Assembly (NCBI RefSeq): GCF_037893015.1
Contig: NC_133663.1
Span: 2,224,378 to 2,288,377 of the forward strand
Length of the DNA: 64,000 bases
Direction: 5' to 3'
From: Macrotis lagotis
Lineage: Eukaryota > Chordata > Mammalia > Peramelemorphia > Peramelidae
Shown here piece by piece: positions 45,666 through 58,400 of the stretch; the first letter of the stretch is position 1, and every line of letters starts with the position of its first letter. The notes under the pieces are model-generated. The model did no database searches, was not told the DNA's origin, and worked only from the letters and a program-made list of their open reading frames with translations. Made by a program: the position numbers and the translations under genes.

Positions 45666-48615
45666 TGCATGCTCTCCAGTGCCCCTTCTGGCTCTGCCAT
45701 GCTTGGACACACTTCTATCTGGGCCCTCAGGACTGTCTTGGGAGGGCTCGTGGCCAGTCACACTGGGCTCTGGGACAAAGAGAAGCTGGACTGCCCTTGA
45801 GCCCCACCTCCCACCCCGAGCTGAGCCCCGGAGCTTTCTCTGAACTGGTTCCCAGCTCCGGGCTCCCTGCAGGCCAGCAGGAGACTCAGGACTCCCTCTG
45901 GACATCCCCACAGTTGGGTGTAGATTGGCACTATCTCGGAGAGGAGGGGCCTGGGCCCCCAGGCAGCTCCACCCCTTTCCACCCCCCTCCAGCCCTCTGC
46001 CAGGCCCCACGTGCTCTCCCAGAGGCCCCCAAGGAGCTGATTTTGGGGTGAGCTGCTCTCCAGGTAAGTGGCTGCCTGGGCCAGCAGTATTGTCAGCCCA
46101 TGGACCAAGGCCTGGGCCCAGGCCCTACCTGAGGCAGGGTGCTCCCAGTGCCTTGCTGGGGGGACAAGGCAGCAGGGCTGGGATGAAACAGAGTAAGCTG
46201 GGGAGAACGGGCCCTGCTGCTGCCAAGCTGGACTGGTGTTTGTGCTCCTGCCCCTTCCCTGGCTCTTCCTTCTAGGCAGACTGTTAACCCGCTGCCAGCC
46301 CAGCCAGGGGTTTGGACCAGAAGTTGGTGCTGCCCTCCCTAAGAGGTGTGCCCAAGGGGCTGGGCATCCCTTGAGGTCTCCCCAAGTTGCCCCCCCAGGG
46401 TGCCAACAGAGTCCAGGGTCTGGCCCCAGCACCCTTCTCTTCCCACAGGCCCAGCCTTGCCCCCAAACCCTCCCTAATCCCTTCTCCGAGAGAGACCCGG
46501 GCTGGGGAGCAGCCCTCAATCTCTGCCCTTCAGAGCTCTCCCCACTGGCAGGGATGATGCCCCTGAGAGAGAGACACATTTAGAGATGGCGAGCTGCTCT
46601 GGAGAGCCAGCTGTTAAATGGTGACCAGCACATCCTCTGGTGGAAGCATTGCTGAAGTCTCCCTGCTTTGGACAAAAGGAGCTAACTGCTGGGAGGGGGT
46701 GGAAGCAGCAGAAAAGGGGGGACCTTGGGCCCTGGTGGGTGGGACTTGGGGTCTTGAGGCCTTGGGTTCAAATCCTGCTGGTTCCCTTCCACCTCCCCTG
46801 TCTCCCACACAAAAGGAGAGGTCCATCCTGGGATGTCTTGGGGCTCCACTCCATCTAGTATCTGCTTCCGATTGTGGTTGTTGGGGAGCCTCCCCTGAAG
46901 TTCCAGGGTCCACAGGCCTCAGAAGGGGGGGTCCGATGCTGCTTACAAGCTTGGCCCCCAATGGGGGAAGAGAGGCTGGGCAGCTTATGATGTAGGAAGG
47001 GGGTCCTCTGCCTCTGTCTCCAGGGAGCGCTCCAGTCACCCCATCTTACAAATGAAAGTGAGGCTTGAGAGGCTAAAGTCAATGTTACCTAGCTGCCCCC
47101 CCCCCCCAATCCCTGCACCTCGGACTCCAAACCTGAGGCGAGGCCCCGAGAGAGAAAGGTCTTCAAAATGGCAGCACTGGACCTCATGGCCCTGCTCCGG
47201 CCCCTCATGGGCGGCCTCAGGGAGGGTCTCCAAGCTCCTGGCCCTCGGGACCCTGGCGCCAGCCTCCACTCCCCTTCCTGCTGCTCCTCCACCTGCCATT
47301 GCAACCCAAGGCCCACCTGACCCCAGGGCACAACCATTCCCCTGTCTCCATCCTGCCTTGACATCTTCCTGAATGACTTCTTTCAAGGCTTCCTGGGCCA
47401 GGGTTCCCTCCAGCAGGCAGCGGGGGAGCCCTAAGCCTTGTCTCGAAGGCAATGTTGGGGCAGTGGGGCCGGAACCAGCAGAGGAGGGGGCCTGGGCCCC
47501 TAGCTAGTGTCTCTCCTTATACTCAGGGCTCACTTGACCCCAGTCTCCTGAATGGGCTCCCTGCCCTCTCCGTGGTGCCAGGCCAACTGTTCCTGGGTGG
47601 AAGCCCTCCCAGCAGGGTGGATTCTCCTTCATCCCCCCTTCTCCTCACCCCCAAACCTTGGGAGAAGACAGAGAGGGGAGGCTCAGAGACTGGGATCCAC
47701 AATGGTGGTTGGCCCTGGGGGCTGGCAATAAACATGATAGAGCCCCGCATCCCCTTCACCCCAGTGTCCCAGGGGGCAGGCTGGACCCAGAGGGGCAGAA
47801 GAGGCTCCTCAAAGCTCTAGATTTCCCTGGAGCCCCAGACCCTGCTCCTGAGGGATGAGCCCCCCTGAAGGGGCAGAGGAGAAGGCAGGCAGGCAGGCAG
47901 GCTGTGTAGGTGTGCCCCCCCCCCCCCAGTTATCTAGCTGACCAGTGGAATCCACTGCTCCCAGCTGGACATGAGGGCCCTTGGGGTGATCCCAACAGCA
48001 GGTTTTCCAAACCTGCCCCAGTCCTGAGGTGGCCTGGGGCTGAACCTTCAGGCCCCAACCAGGGGAAGGGGAGGCCTAGTGCCCATCTGGGGGAGGACCA
48101 GGGGGCCAGCTCCTGCCCCAGGAAAGCCATAGAGAACTTTCCAGAGTTGTCTTATAATGGGCTCCCCAAAGGTGAGCACAGAAACCCAGCTCTGTGGCCA
48201 TTCCTCCCTAGGTGATGAGGTCTCTGTTCTGGGGGGCAGCCGGCCAAATCAATCCCTCTCTGGCCCTAGCCCAGCCATGGGGGAGTCCAGCAGCTGCTGA
48301 TCAGAAGGCCATCCATCAAAGGCCTGACCACTGACCCCCCCACTGGATTCCCTCTCAGCCTCGGGGGAGAGACATGGAATGACCGACAGACGTCAGGGAG
48401 CTGGACTCTGGGCTCCCCCACAGCTGAGCACTCCCTCAGGACACCCACCCACCCAAATAATCATACAGGAAGCAGCTCCATCCAGTACTGGATACATGGA
48501 GGGAGAGGGAGAGGGCAAGACAGGCAGCTCTCAGTCCACCCCCTGAATGAAGAATTGTTTCCCTCTGCGCTGGGTGCAGGATGCTGCTGCTGCATGTGGT
48601 GAGCACTTGAAAAAC
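45666..48615. other. Gene-free stretch, includes the probable 3' flank of the dehydrogenase gene
   Basis: GC-rich with overlapping frames of up to 273 codons that show no domain. Poly(C) runs of 12-14 lie near 47097 and 47918. On the minus strand I find no canonical AATAAA between about 46 kb and the stop codon at 48961, so the 3' end of the transcript is unknown. Confidence 0.45.
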
Positions 48616-48713
48616 TGAGTAAATGAATGAGTGAGTGAAAGAATAAACGACTGAGTGAATGAATGAATGAGTCAGTAAATGAACAAGTGAATGAGTGAAA
48701 GAATGAGTGAGTG
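48616..48713. repeat. (GAAT/GAGT)n tetranucleotide repeat
   Basis: Tandem TGAATGAGTGAG-type units for about 100 bp. It lies 250 bp beyond the stop codon of the minus-strand gene, so it is probably transcribed in that gene's 3' untranslated region, where it would read as ACTCATTC units. Confidence 0.9.
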
Positions 48714-48960
48714 TTGCGTCCCTCCCAGCTGCTGGGGTAAGAGCCGGTTCTCTCTGGCTTGCAATGCGGGCTAGGACTCGTTTGGGGTCTGCCTCCATGG
48801 GCCTACCCACCGTTCCCCTTGGGCAGAGCTACAGGCTCCTGCCAGGTACCAGGGCCATGTTCTGGGCTGGGCCCCCAAGACAAAGACAAATGAGGCCGAT
48901 AACGTACCAAAGACTCTACTCATGGTTGCCCACCACCCCGACCTCACCTCCCCAGGTTTC

Positions 48961-49424
48961 TCAAGGGCTATAGATCATATCTGAAAAGACTTCGGGTGTA
49001 TAGGTCTGCAGGTGCATCCACCAGTAGCAGTCCATGGGGTGGTAGCGGGTGTATGGGATCTTGGCGGTCAGCGCGTGGTTGACGGCCTCCACCACAGGCG
49101 TGGAGTCCACGGTGCTGTTGTTGTAGTAGGTCTCCATGTAGCGGATCTTCTCGTCAAAGTACTGGCGACCGTAGTCCTCACGCACCACCTCGGGCAGGTT
49201 GTTCCACATCTTGTCGGCGATGTCCTGGATCCGCTGGGGGCTGTACTTCTTGGTGGCTGCGATGAAGTTGCTGGGCTCCACCACGCTGACCTTGACGTCC
49301 AGTGGGTACATCTCGTAGCGGAGGCAGTCAGAGAAGGCCTCCATCCCAAACTTGGTGATGCAGTAGGTGGAGTGGGCAGCACTGGCCATCCTGCCCAGCA
49401 TGCTGCTGATGTTGATGATACGGC
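48961..49424 (-). CDS. BDH1: BDH1 exon 6, catalytic residues and C-terminus
   Basis: 464 nt from the acceptor GGTATCCTCTCCGCAG to the stop TGA (48963-48961), coding 153 residues. Catalytic Ser in NISSMLGRM, Tyr and Lys in [11 protein letters not shown], then [23 protein letters not shown] replaces the expected EPGNF. Further on: [31 protein letters not shown] and the end FSDMIYSP. Open frames on the opposite strand across this exon are shadows of its GC-rich third positions. Confidence 0.97.
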
Positions 49425-52400
49425 CTGCGGAGAGGATACCCCCAGCCATGTGGGCACTGCCACCGGATGACCACATGGACACCAGTGCCATGTGGTCAGG
49501 AGGGCCCTGCAGGCCTCCTCCCTCCCTAATGATTATGATGACTCCGGATTGGGTCAAGTGGCCTTAGAACCATAGGGCTCTGTCTCCAAATGACTCCCTG
49601 GCAGAGTCCAAGCTGGACTGCTCAGCTTCCAGCTCCCTCCTGGCTCTGGTGGGAGTTTGAAGAAACCTTGTCCTCACCAAGAGGACATCTGCCCTCAACT
49701 ATGGCAGTCTGGGGTCCAGGCTCCCTGGATCACCCAGAGCCAAAAGATGATATGGTGCCTCCATCGGAGATCAGACTGTGAGGGCCTTGAACATCCTTTA
49801 ATCCTGAAGGACCGTGGGCCACCTAAGGGTGGGGGGGACCCAGGGCAGCCTTCCAGGCGAGGGAGGATCTGAATCACTGAGGTCCAGAAAGGGGAAGTGA
49901 CCTGTCCAGGGCATCACAGGAAGCAAGCCACCACACTGGATTTAAGCCTGAGGCCTCAGACTCCAGATTCATTGCCCCTTTCATCTTTGGGGAGGACACC
50001 CCAACCAAGCCCCTAGGCTCAGCTTCAGTTTCCCGCTCACATCCAAATCTTATTCGCTGGCTATGCCTGTACCCTCTCCCTTTCCTCTCCCCAGGGAATC
50101 AGAAGTCTCTTCTCCAATGGGATCAGAGTAGGTGCTGGGCCAGGTGTTCTCTGAACTTCCTGCTGGCCCTATCCCTAGGTACTGTGGGTCCCATCTTCTG
50201 GCATCTATCCTGTGGAGTTCAAGTCTACCCCTGGGCAGCTCCCTTCCTCTCCTCCAGGGTCAGGTGGCTGGTTTGGGGGTGTCCCATCTCAGCTCCTCTG
50301 GGCCACTGGTGCTCACTAAGTGGAAGAGGGTCTTCTCACCTTTGGCTCTGCGCAGGAGTGGGAGGGAAGCCTTGGTGATCCGGATCATTCCCCACAAGTT
50401 CACCTCGGCAACCTCCTTGTAGGTCTCCAGGCTGGTGAACTCCACCTCACCGAAGGTAGAGATGCCTGCATTGTTCACTAGCCCCCATATCCCTGCAATG
50501 GGTCAGGGGAGAAAGGAATGGGCTCTACACGGGCAGAACTAGGGCCGGCCCATCTGCCTGCCTGCCCTCGGCCCCTCAGGGATCACAACACCCCAAAAGA
50601 AACCCACAAGTGTTTATTGAGCTCCCACTGTATGCTGAGGACTACCTGGGCAAAGACAAAAAGAAGTCGTTCTTTTTTTTTGTTGTTGTTCTTTGCCAGG
50701 CAATGGGGTTCAGTGACTTGTCACACAGCTAGGTCATTATTAAGTGTCTGAGGGCAGATTTGAACTCAGGTCCTCCAGACTCCCCAGCCGGTGCTCCATC
50801 CACTGAGGCTTTTCTCTTGGTGAGACTGTTCTACAGGTGGAGACCTAAAGGTCATCAAACAGATGAACCAAGGGCCAGGGAGGGCCACAACAGCAGAGCT
50901 CTCCCAGGGGTTGCTCCTGAGCCTGGCTCCTCTGAAGGAAGACTAGAGGAAGAGGGGAGGAGGAAGGGCACCCCCGGCAGGGCAGAGGGGTGTGTGTGTG
51001 TGTGTGTGTCTGTGTGTCTGTGAGTCTGTGTGTCTGTGTGTCTGTGTGTCTGTGTGTCTGTGAGTCTGTGAGTCTGTGAGTCTGTGAGTCTGTGTGTCTG
51101 TGTGTCTGTGTGTCTGTGTGTCTGTGTGTCTGTGTGTCTGTGTGTCTGTGTGTCTGTGTGTCTGTGTGTCTGTGAGTCTGTGTGTCTGTGTGTCTGTGAG
51201 TCTGTGTGTCTGTGTGTCTGTGTGTCTGTGTGTCTGTGAGTCTGTGTGTCTGTGTGTCTGTGAGTCTGTGTGTCTGTGTGTCTGTGTGTCTGTGTGTCTG
51301 TGAGTCTGTGTGTCTGTGTGTCTGTGTGTCTGTGAGTCTGTGTGTCTGTGTGTCTGTGTGTCTGTGAGTCTGTGTGTCTGTGTGTCTGTGTGTCTGTGAG
51401 TCTGTGTGTCTGTGTGTCTGTGTGTCTGTGAGTCTGTGTGTCTGTGAGTCTGTGTGTCTGTGAGTCTGTGTGTCTGTGTGTCTGTGTGTCTGTGAGTCTG
51501 TGTGTCTGTGAGTCTGTGTGTCTGTGTGTCTGTGAGTCTGTGTGTCTGTGTGTCTGTGTGTCTGTGAGTCTGTGTGTCTGTGAGTCTGTGTGTCTGTGAG
51601 TCTGTGTGTCTGTGTGTCTGTGTGTCTGTGTGTCTGTGTGTCTGTGAGTCTGTGTGTCTGTGTGTCTGTGTGTCTGTGTGTCTGTGTGTCTGTGTGTCTG
51701 TGTGTCTGTGTGTCTGTGTGTGTGTGTGTGTGTGTGAGTCTGTGTGTCTGTGTCTGTGAGTCTGTGAGTCTGTGTGTCTGTGTGTCTGTGTGTCTGTGTG
51801 TCTGTGAGTCTGTGTGTCTGTGTGTCTGTGTGTCTGTGTGTCTGTGTGTCTGTGTGTCTGTGTGTCTGTGTGTCTGTGTGTGTGTGTGTGTGAGTCTGTG
51901 TGTCTGTGTCTGTGAGTCTGTGAGTCTGTGTGTCTGTGTGTCTGTGAGTCTGTGTGTCTGTGTGTCTGTGAGTCTGTGAGTCTGTGTGTCTGTGTGTCTG
52001 TGTGTCTGTGAGTCTGTGTGTCTGTGTGTCTGTGTGTCTGTGTGTCTGTGTGTCTGTGTGTCTGTGTGTCTGTGTGTCTGTGTGTCTGTGTGTCTGTGTG
52101 TCTGTGTGTCTGTGTGTCTGTGTGTCTGTGAGTCTGTGTGTCTGTGAGTCTGTGTGTCTGTGAGTCTGTGTGTCTGTGTGTCTGTGTGTCTGTGTGTCTG
52201 TGTGTCTGTGAGTCTGTGTGTCTGTGTGTCTGTGTGTCTGTGAGTCTGTGTGTCTGTGTGTCTGTGTCTATGGACTGACCAGGACACACACACAGCCTTT
52301 CCTGTTGGGATCAAACAGAGGACAAAGAGTAAATTCTGCCAGGCCTCCCCTCGGCCTTTCCCACTTCCCAAGTTCAATCTTCATTTGCTGCCCTTTGGTT

Positions 52401-55400
52401 CCTGGGCTTTCAGTAGGGGACAGAAGTCATGGGTGGCAAGGGGGAGGCAGAACATCCCGTAACACCAAGGCTCAATCTTTCTGCTGCTCCTGCCCATTCT
52501 GGAGACGGGTCCCCTGCTTTGGCCCAGCCCAGCCCAGGCTCTACAGACACCTCGGTGCCAGTAGGAAGTTGCCCCTTGGCCCCTTCACTGTGGAGGAAGA
52601 GGACGTAACCCCTCCCAGGAAGCTGGAAGGGGAGCAGAGTTCAAGGATTGCTTCCTCAGGATTCCTGGGAACACCTGGCTCAGGTAGCGCCTTTTTCCCG
52701 TGAGGTCCTGTGGCCAGAGGTTCTCACCAGGGCACGACAAGTCCCGGCCACTACTGACCCCCAAGAAACAACAAGCAGTGCTCCTGTTCCTGGGGGGTGG
52801 TGGAGGGAGACGATGGGGATGCTGAGGCGCTGTGGTGACCAGACCACCATGGGCAGCCCAGGAAGGGGGGACTGTGCCAGCTGGGCCTCAGACCTGGCTC
52901 TTCCCGCTGTCTCCCCAGAGGAGACAGCCAGAAAGATCAGGCCCTTGAAAGTGCCCCCACCCCACCCCCTGCTGGATGCTCGGCCCCCCTCCCCCAGTCA
53001 GGCCTTCCAGCCTCACACTTTACGGTCTGGCCAGAGCGGGCACCACCTAGTTCCACCTCTGCATCTTTGCATGAGGATGTCCTTGACTTTCATTCCACTC
53101 CCCCATCCACATCCCTTTATCCTGTGCTAAAGTGTTTTCTGCCTGGGCTGCAGGTGAGCTCCCTCTGAGGTGCTCCAGGCGAGAGGGATGCTGCATAAGT
53201 AGCCTCCTCCCTCTGCCTCAGTCTCCTCGACGGCAAAGCCAGAGTCATGGTCTCGATAGTCTCTAGGAGACTAGAGGGAGCTAAAGGTCCCATTTGGCTC
53301 AGGGACCACCGAGGCTTAGACAGCACCCTCGCACAAAGGGATGGATCTGCCGAGGTCGCCCAGGTAACAAGCATCCCAGGCAGGATTTGAACACCGAGCC
53401 TCCGGCTGCAGCCCTTCACAGTTAAGGATGCCCCTCTCCAGCTGTCCTTGTCCTAACTCCCAGCTAGACTAGAAGCTCCCTGAGGACAGGCTCTGGTGCC
53501 TCCTACACCCCTGAGCCCCCCTCAGCCAGGGCCAGGCCTGAGGCTCAGGAGCTTCCCCATAAAGCAGGGATGGCTCCCTGGAGATGGAGCTGAGGTCCCA
53601 GCCCGCGCCCCTGGCTGCCGCAGCATGAGGCGTGGGGGCCCACTCCCACCTCACACACTTCCCGGCCACGTGGCTCTCTGAACCAGAGCCTCGACTGCCC
53701 CGTGGGACATTTCCTGAGCTCTCCTAGCCTTGAAAAGCGTGGTGGCGTGGCCACATCCATGTGTCCTGGACCAGCTTCACATGAACCTGGGTGTGGACAG
53801 GATGTGTGGGAATGGGGGGAGGAGGCACACCTGGCATTACCAGAGAGGCAGCCAGGAGAAAGGCCTCTCCCCAAGCGGGGCCAGAGGACCCACTCCCTTG
53901 TTTTCCAAACTCTGGCAGAGGCAGAGCCGAGGAGGAGGAGGGGAGGAAAAACAAGGGGGTCCCCAGAGCAAAGTGAAGCACCCCGAGAGCCTCTGGCCTA
54001 CCCAATATGCAGCCTCCTTAGGGAGTCTCTAAAGAAGCAGAGCGGGCATGTAGATACAAGCCAGAGGGCGGCACTTCCTGCCCACCCAGGGACTGGGAGA
54101 AAGAGGAGGAGGGGGTTGCTTGGGTGGGGGAGCCTGCGGGGGGCTCAGAGAGAGTAGGACTCAGGGAGAGGGGCTGGGGGGGCTTAAGTGGGATGGGGTT
54201 CAGGGAGGAGGGGCCATGAGTGTATGCAGGTTTACTGGTCTCTGAATGACCGCAGTCTGTTATCTCCCCGACCCAGGCCAGTCTGCTCCCAGTCTACCCA
54301 GCATCAAGTTCCCGACACCCCCATCTGCCCAAAGCTCTGATTTTTCCCAGCTCCAAACTCATCAGACACTTTCCAAGCCTCCAAGATGAGGTCCGATCAC
54401 ACCTGCCCAGCTGGGTCTCTGCCTCTCCATCCCAGGCCTTCCTCAGCCACTGACAGAGACAGAGTCCACCCTCCTCCTCCTTGGACCATCCGGGCTTGAA
54501 CTCTGGGTCTCCCAGTCTCTCTCCAGTCTTTTCTCCCCAGGAGACCCCAGGCCCGCAAGCTTGGACGGATGCTCACTCTGTCTCCAGGCCTTTTCGGTCT
54601 CCCTGGCCGAGCCTCTGAGAACTCGGCCACCTCTAGGCTAGGGGACTTGGGGGGCTGCAGAGGCGGCCAGACCAACTCGCTCTGATCTTGAACTCTGAGA
54701 GAGAGGCCATGGGCAGACCTCAGACCCCTTTCATCTCTGGGGTTTTCGAGCTTTCCCCTTTGAGGGGAGGGGAGGGGAGTGGGAAGGAAATGGTGCATCT
54801 TATAAATGTATGTCTGCAAGTGGATGAATGGTGAAAATCTTTCATAACATGTAACTGGAAAAACAAAAATATCAATTGGGAAAAAATAAATGGAGCTGAT
54901 TAAGCTTCCCACTTCCCTTCCCATGGACCCTCCTTCTTCCACAATCCAATTCAATCGACAGGCACTTATTTGGCCCCTACTGTTTGCTGAACCTCACACT
55001 GGGGGTTGGAGCCTGTCCAAATGCACATGGATTTGGAAAGGCAAAGTCATTATTCCAGGTGACGGGAGGATTTACTAGTGGGGAGGTGAGGGGGTGGCTT
55101 TGGGGGTTGGATGGGTGCATAGGAAACAATTCAGATGTTCAAAAACAGTCCCGAAGCTAAGTTGATCCTGGGAGGGAAGGGGAGGGAGGGCCCAGTTTGG
55201 CCTCATCTCTTACTGGAGGAAATCTTTGGCCTACCTCTTTGGGGTTCCTTCAGGTTCTCCTGGATGAACTCAATAGCCCTATCCACCTCAGTATTGTCGC
55301 AGACATTGAGCTGAACCGTTTTCATCCGGTTACAATTCAGGGCATCCAGCTCTTTGGCACCGGCCTCTCTCTTATTCCAGGGACACACAGACACACACAG

Positions 55401-58400
55401 ACACACAGACACACATCAGAAGACCCGGGTTTAGACTGGTCTCTGGTGCAGTGAACCAGCTGAAAAGGCAGTGGACAGGGCAGGAAGATGGGGCTCCCCA
55501 CCTTCAGCAGGCGCTCCCAAAAAGAGCAGGCAAACTCCCCAGTTCCAATGTCCCTGGGCATGGCCTTGCAGCCTCCTCCAGGAGCCGCCCCCCATGAAGA
55601 GGACCCTAAAGACTGGCTTCTAAGCATACCTCAATTTTTTTTTATCTGCAAAACATGGGGTTGGGCTCCAAAGGACGATGAACCACCAACCCTTCCTGGG
55701 TTCTGTGTTCGCTTCTTTGGAAAAGACAGACCCAAGTGGTTTAGCCCGAGTGTCAACCCCAGCTTGGGTGAGAGATGATGGGTTGGTTGTCACTCCCTCA
55801 GGATTTGGAGAGGTGTGCCTCCCAACCAAGGGCTTGGAGAAGCCTGGAGGCAGCAGGGTCCTAGATGAGGGCCAAGGGCCTCCTGACCTCTTTACAAGGA
55901 GGAGGGAGTCCAGAGCCCCGGACCCTACTGCCCTGCAGAACCCTTGAAAACATCACGATGGGGCTGGGATCCCCAAGAGCCAGCTGAGCTTCCTACAGCA
56001 GCCAGACCTCCTGCTTGGGGAGAGGTCTCCAGCAGGGGGGTCACTAGGATCTGCACCTGTCTTAGGTCCATTGGTGGCAGAGATAATGGTAGAGTTGGCA
56101 GATTTCCAGACAGCATGGAACTGGGAGAGCAAAGACGCTTGGGGAGTTGGGATCCAGAAAGATCTTGACATGCCTGGGAATTCGATTATGTGGCCGCTTT
56201 TAACTCCACAAGTTGCCGGTCCCAGAACCCATTGTGCAGATGGGGAGGAGAGGTGTAAGGACAGGGGTCTCTGAGAGCCCAGACCATCTTGGACTCAGAA
56301 GAACAAGGGAGTGCCCGAGGGAGGGGGAGCTGGGAAGGCTCACTCCGGAGCGTGGGTTTCCCAGGCTCCCCACTCCCACTTTATCTCTCAGACAGTCTCT
56401 AGATACCAAGACAGCGGGATCCATGAGCAATCCCCCAAACACTCCAAATGCCTTTAAATAATGCCTCTGAACAAATTCAAGTCTGACAGAAGCCACCTAA
56501 AGATGGAGGGAAACAATTTTCCAGACCAAGACAACTTGGAGGGACAGCAGACAAGGTCTGCTGCTCCGCGATGGTAGTGGAGCACTGTCCAGGATAGGCC
56601 TTGGGGTCTGCACCAAAGCTCACTGCCACAGGGGAGTGAGGACCCTCCTTGCAATTCCAAGGCAGAAAAGGGTGCTTGTGGTCACACACAGACCAGCGAA
56701 CAGGCCAGGAAGGGAGTAAACCCCTCTCCTTAGATCAGACCACCTTGGAAGAACTGAAGACTTGCAAGTGAAAGAAGCTGCCCAAACCAAAGACGCTTGG
56801 AACTAAGTGCCTTCCACCCTGAAAGAAGAGACCTACTTTAACAAAGAATTAAACTCAAGTCATAGCTTGGGAAAATGAGCAAACCACAGAAGGAAAACAA
56901 ACTCTAACCTTAGAAAGTTATGATGGTGACAAGAAAGATCAAAACACACACTCAGAAGATATACTCAAAGACTCCAAGAAAACTATGAATTGGTCTCAGC
57001 CATGGAAGAGCTCAAAAGAATCCTGAAAGTCAAGCAAGAGAGGAGAGGAAAAATAAGGAAGAGAAATGATAGTGCTGCAAGAAAATCATGAAAAATGAGC
57101 CAGTAACTTGGTAAATGAGGCACAAAAATACTGAAAAAAAAAATAACACCTTAACAGACTAGGTGAAAGATGTGCAAATAGACAAAGAAGACAAGAATGC
57201 CTTGAAAAGAATTGGTCAAATGTTAAAAGAGACACAAAAATTCACTGAAGAATAAAACTCCTTACAAAGTGGAACTGGACAAATGGAAAAAGAGGTACAA
57301 AAGCTCACAGATAAAACTAATTCCTTAAAAACTAGAACTGAGCAAACGGAAGCTAAGGATTTGTGAGGAATCAAGAAACAAAACAAAGACAAAAGAATGA
57401 AAAACATAGAAGTTAATGTGACATATCTCATTGGAAAAATAACTGATGTGGAAAATAGATCCAGAAGAAATTATTTAAATATTACTGGACTATCTGAAAG
57501 TCACGATCAGAGAAGGAGCCTAGACATCATCTTTCAAGAAATTATCATGGAAGGGGAGGCTAGGTGGTGCAGTGGATAGAGCACTGGCCCTGGAGTTAGG
57601 AGGACCTGAGTTCAAATTCAGTCTCAGACACTTAATAATTACCTAGCTGTGTGGCCTTGGGCAAGCCACTTAACCCCATTGCCTTGCAAAAAAAAAGCTA
57701 AAAAAAAAAAAAGAAATTATCATGAATTCTGGAACCAGAAATAAAATAGAAATGGTAAGACTGTGCTGATCCTCTTCTGAGAGAGATCCCAAAATGAAAA
57801 CTCCCAGGAATGTTATGGTCAAATTTCAGGGCTCCCAAGTCAAGGAGAAAATATTACAAACAGCCAGAAAGAAACACCTGCAGTATTGTGGAGTCCCAAT
57901 CAGGATAATACAAGATTTAGTAGCTTCTACATTAAAGGATCATCAGGCTTGGAATATAGAATATTCCAGAGGGCAGCCACCCATCAACCACCTAGAAAAA
58001 CTGAACATATTCTTTCAGGGCAAAAGAGGGATGTTCAATGAAATAGCAGCCTTTAAACCTTCCTGGTGAAAAGACCAGAGCTGAACAGAAAATTTGATCT
58101 TTCCAAATTCAAGACTCGAGAAGCAAAACAAGGTAAACAGGAAAGGGAATTCATAAGGGATTTAATGATATTAAACTGTCTATATTCTTATGTGGGAAGA
58201 TGATACTGGCCATTCCTAGAAACTCATTATTAAGGCAGTTAGGAATGATGCATATGGACAGAGTGAACAGGTGTGAGCGGAATATGAAGTTATGAAATCT
58301 AAAACATTAAAGGATGAAAGAAATGTATAGGGAGAAAGGGAAAGGGGGGATAGAATGGGGTAAATTATCCCACATAAAAGAGGCAAGAAAAAGCTTTTTC

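Noticed and set aside
49012-49470. 152-codon plus-strand frame across BDH1 exon 6
   Set aside because: Antisense shadow of a conserved, GC3-rich exon. The minus-strand reading has the catalytic motifs.
50845-52377. 510- and 448-codon minus-strand frames rich in His, Thr, Asp, Gln
   Set aside because: They are readings of the octamer repeat. The 24-nt common period keeps frames open, and the flanking codons show no protein character.
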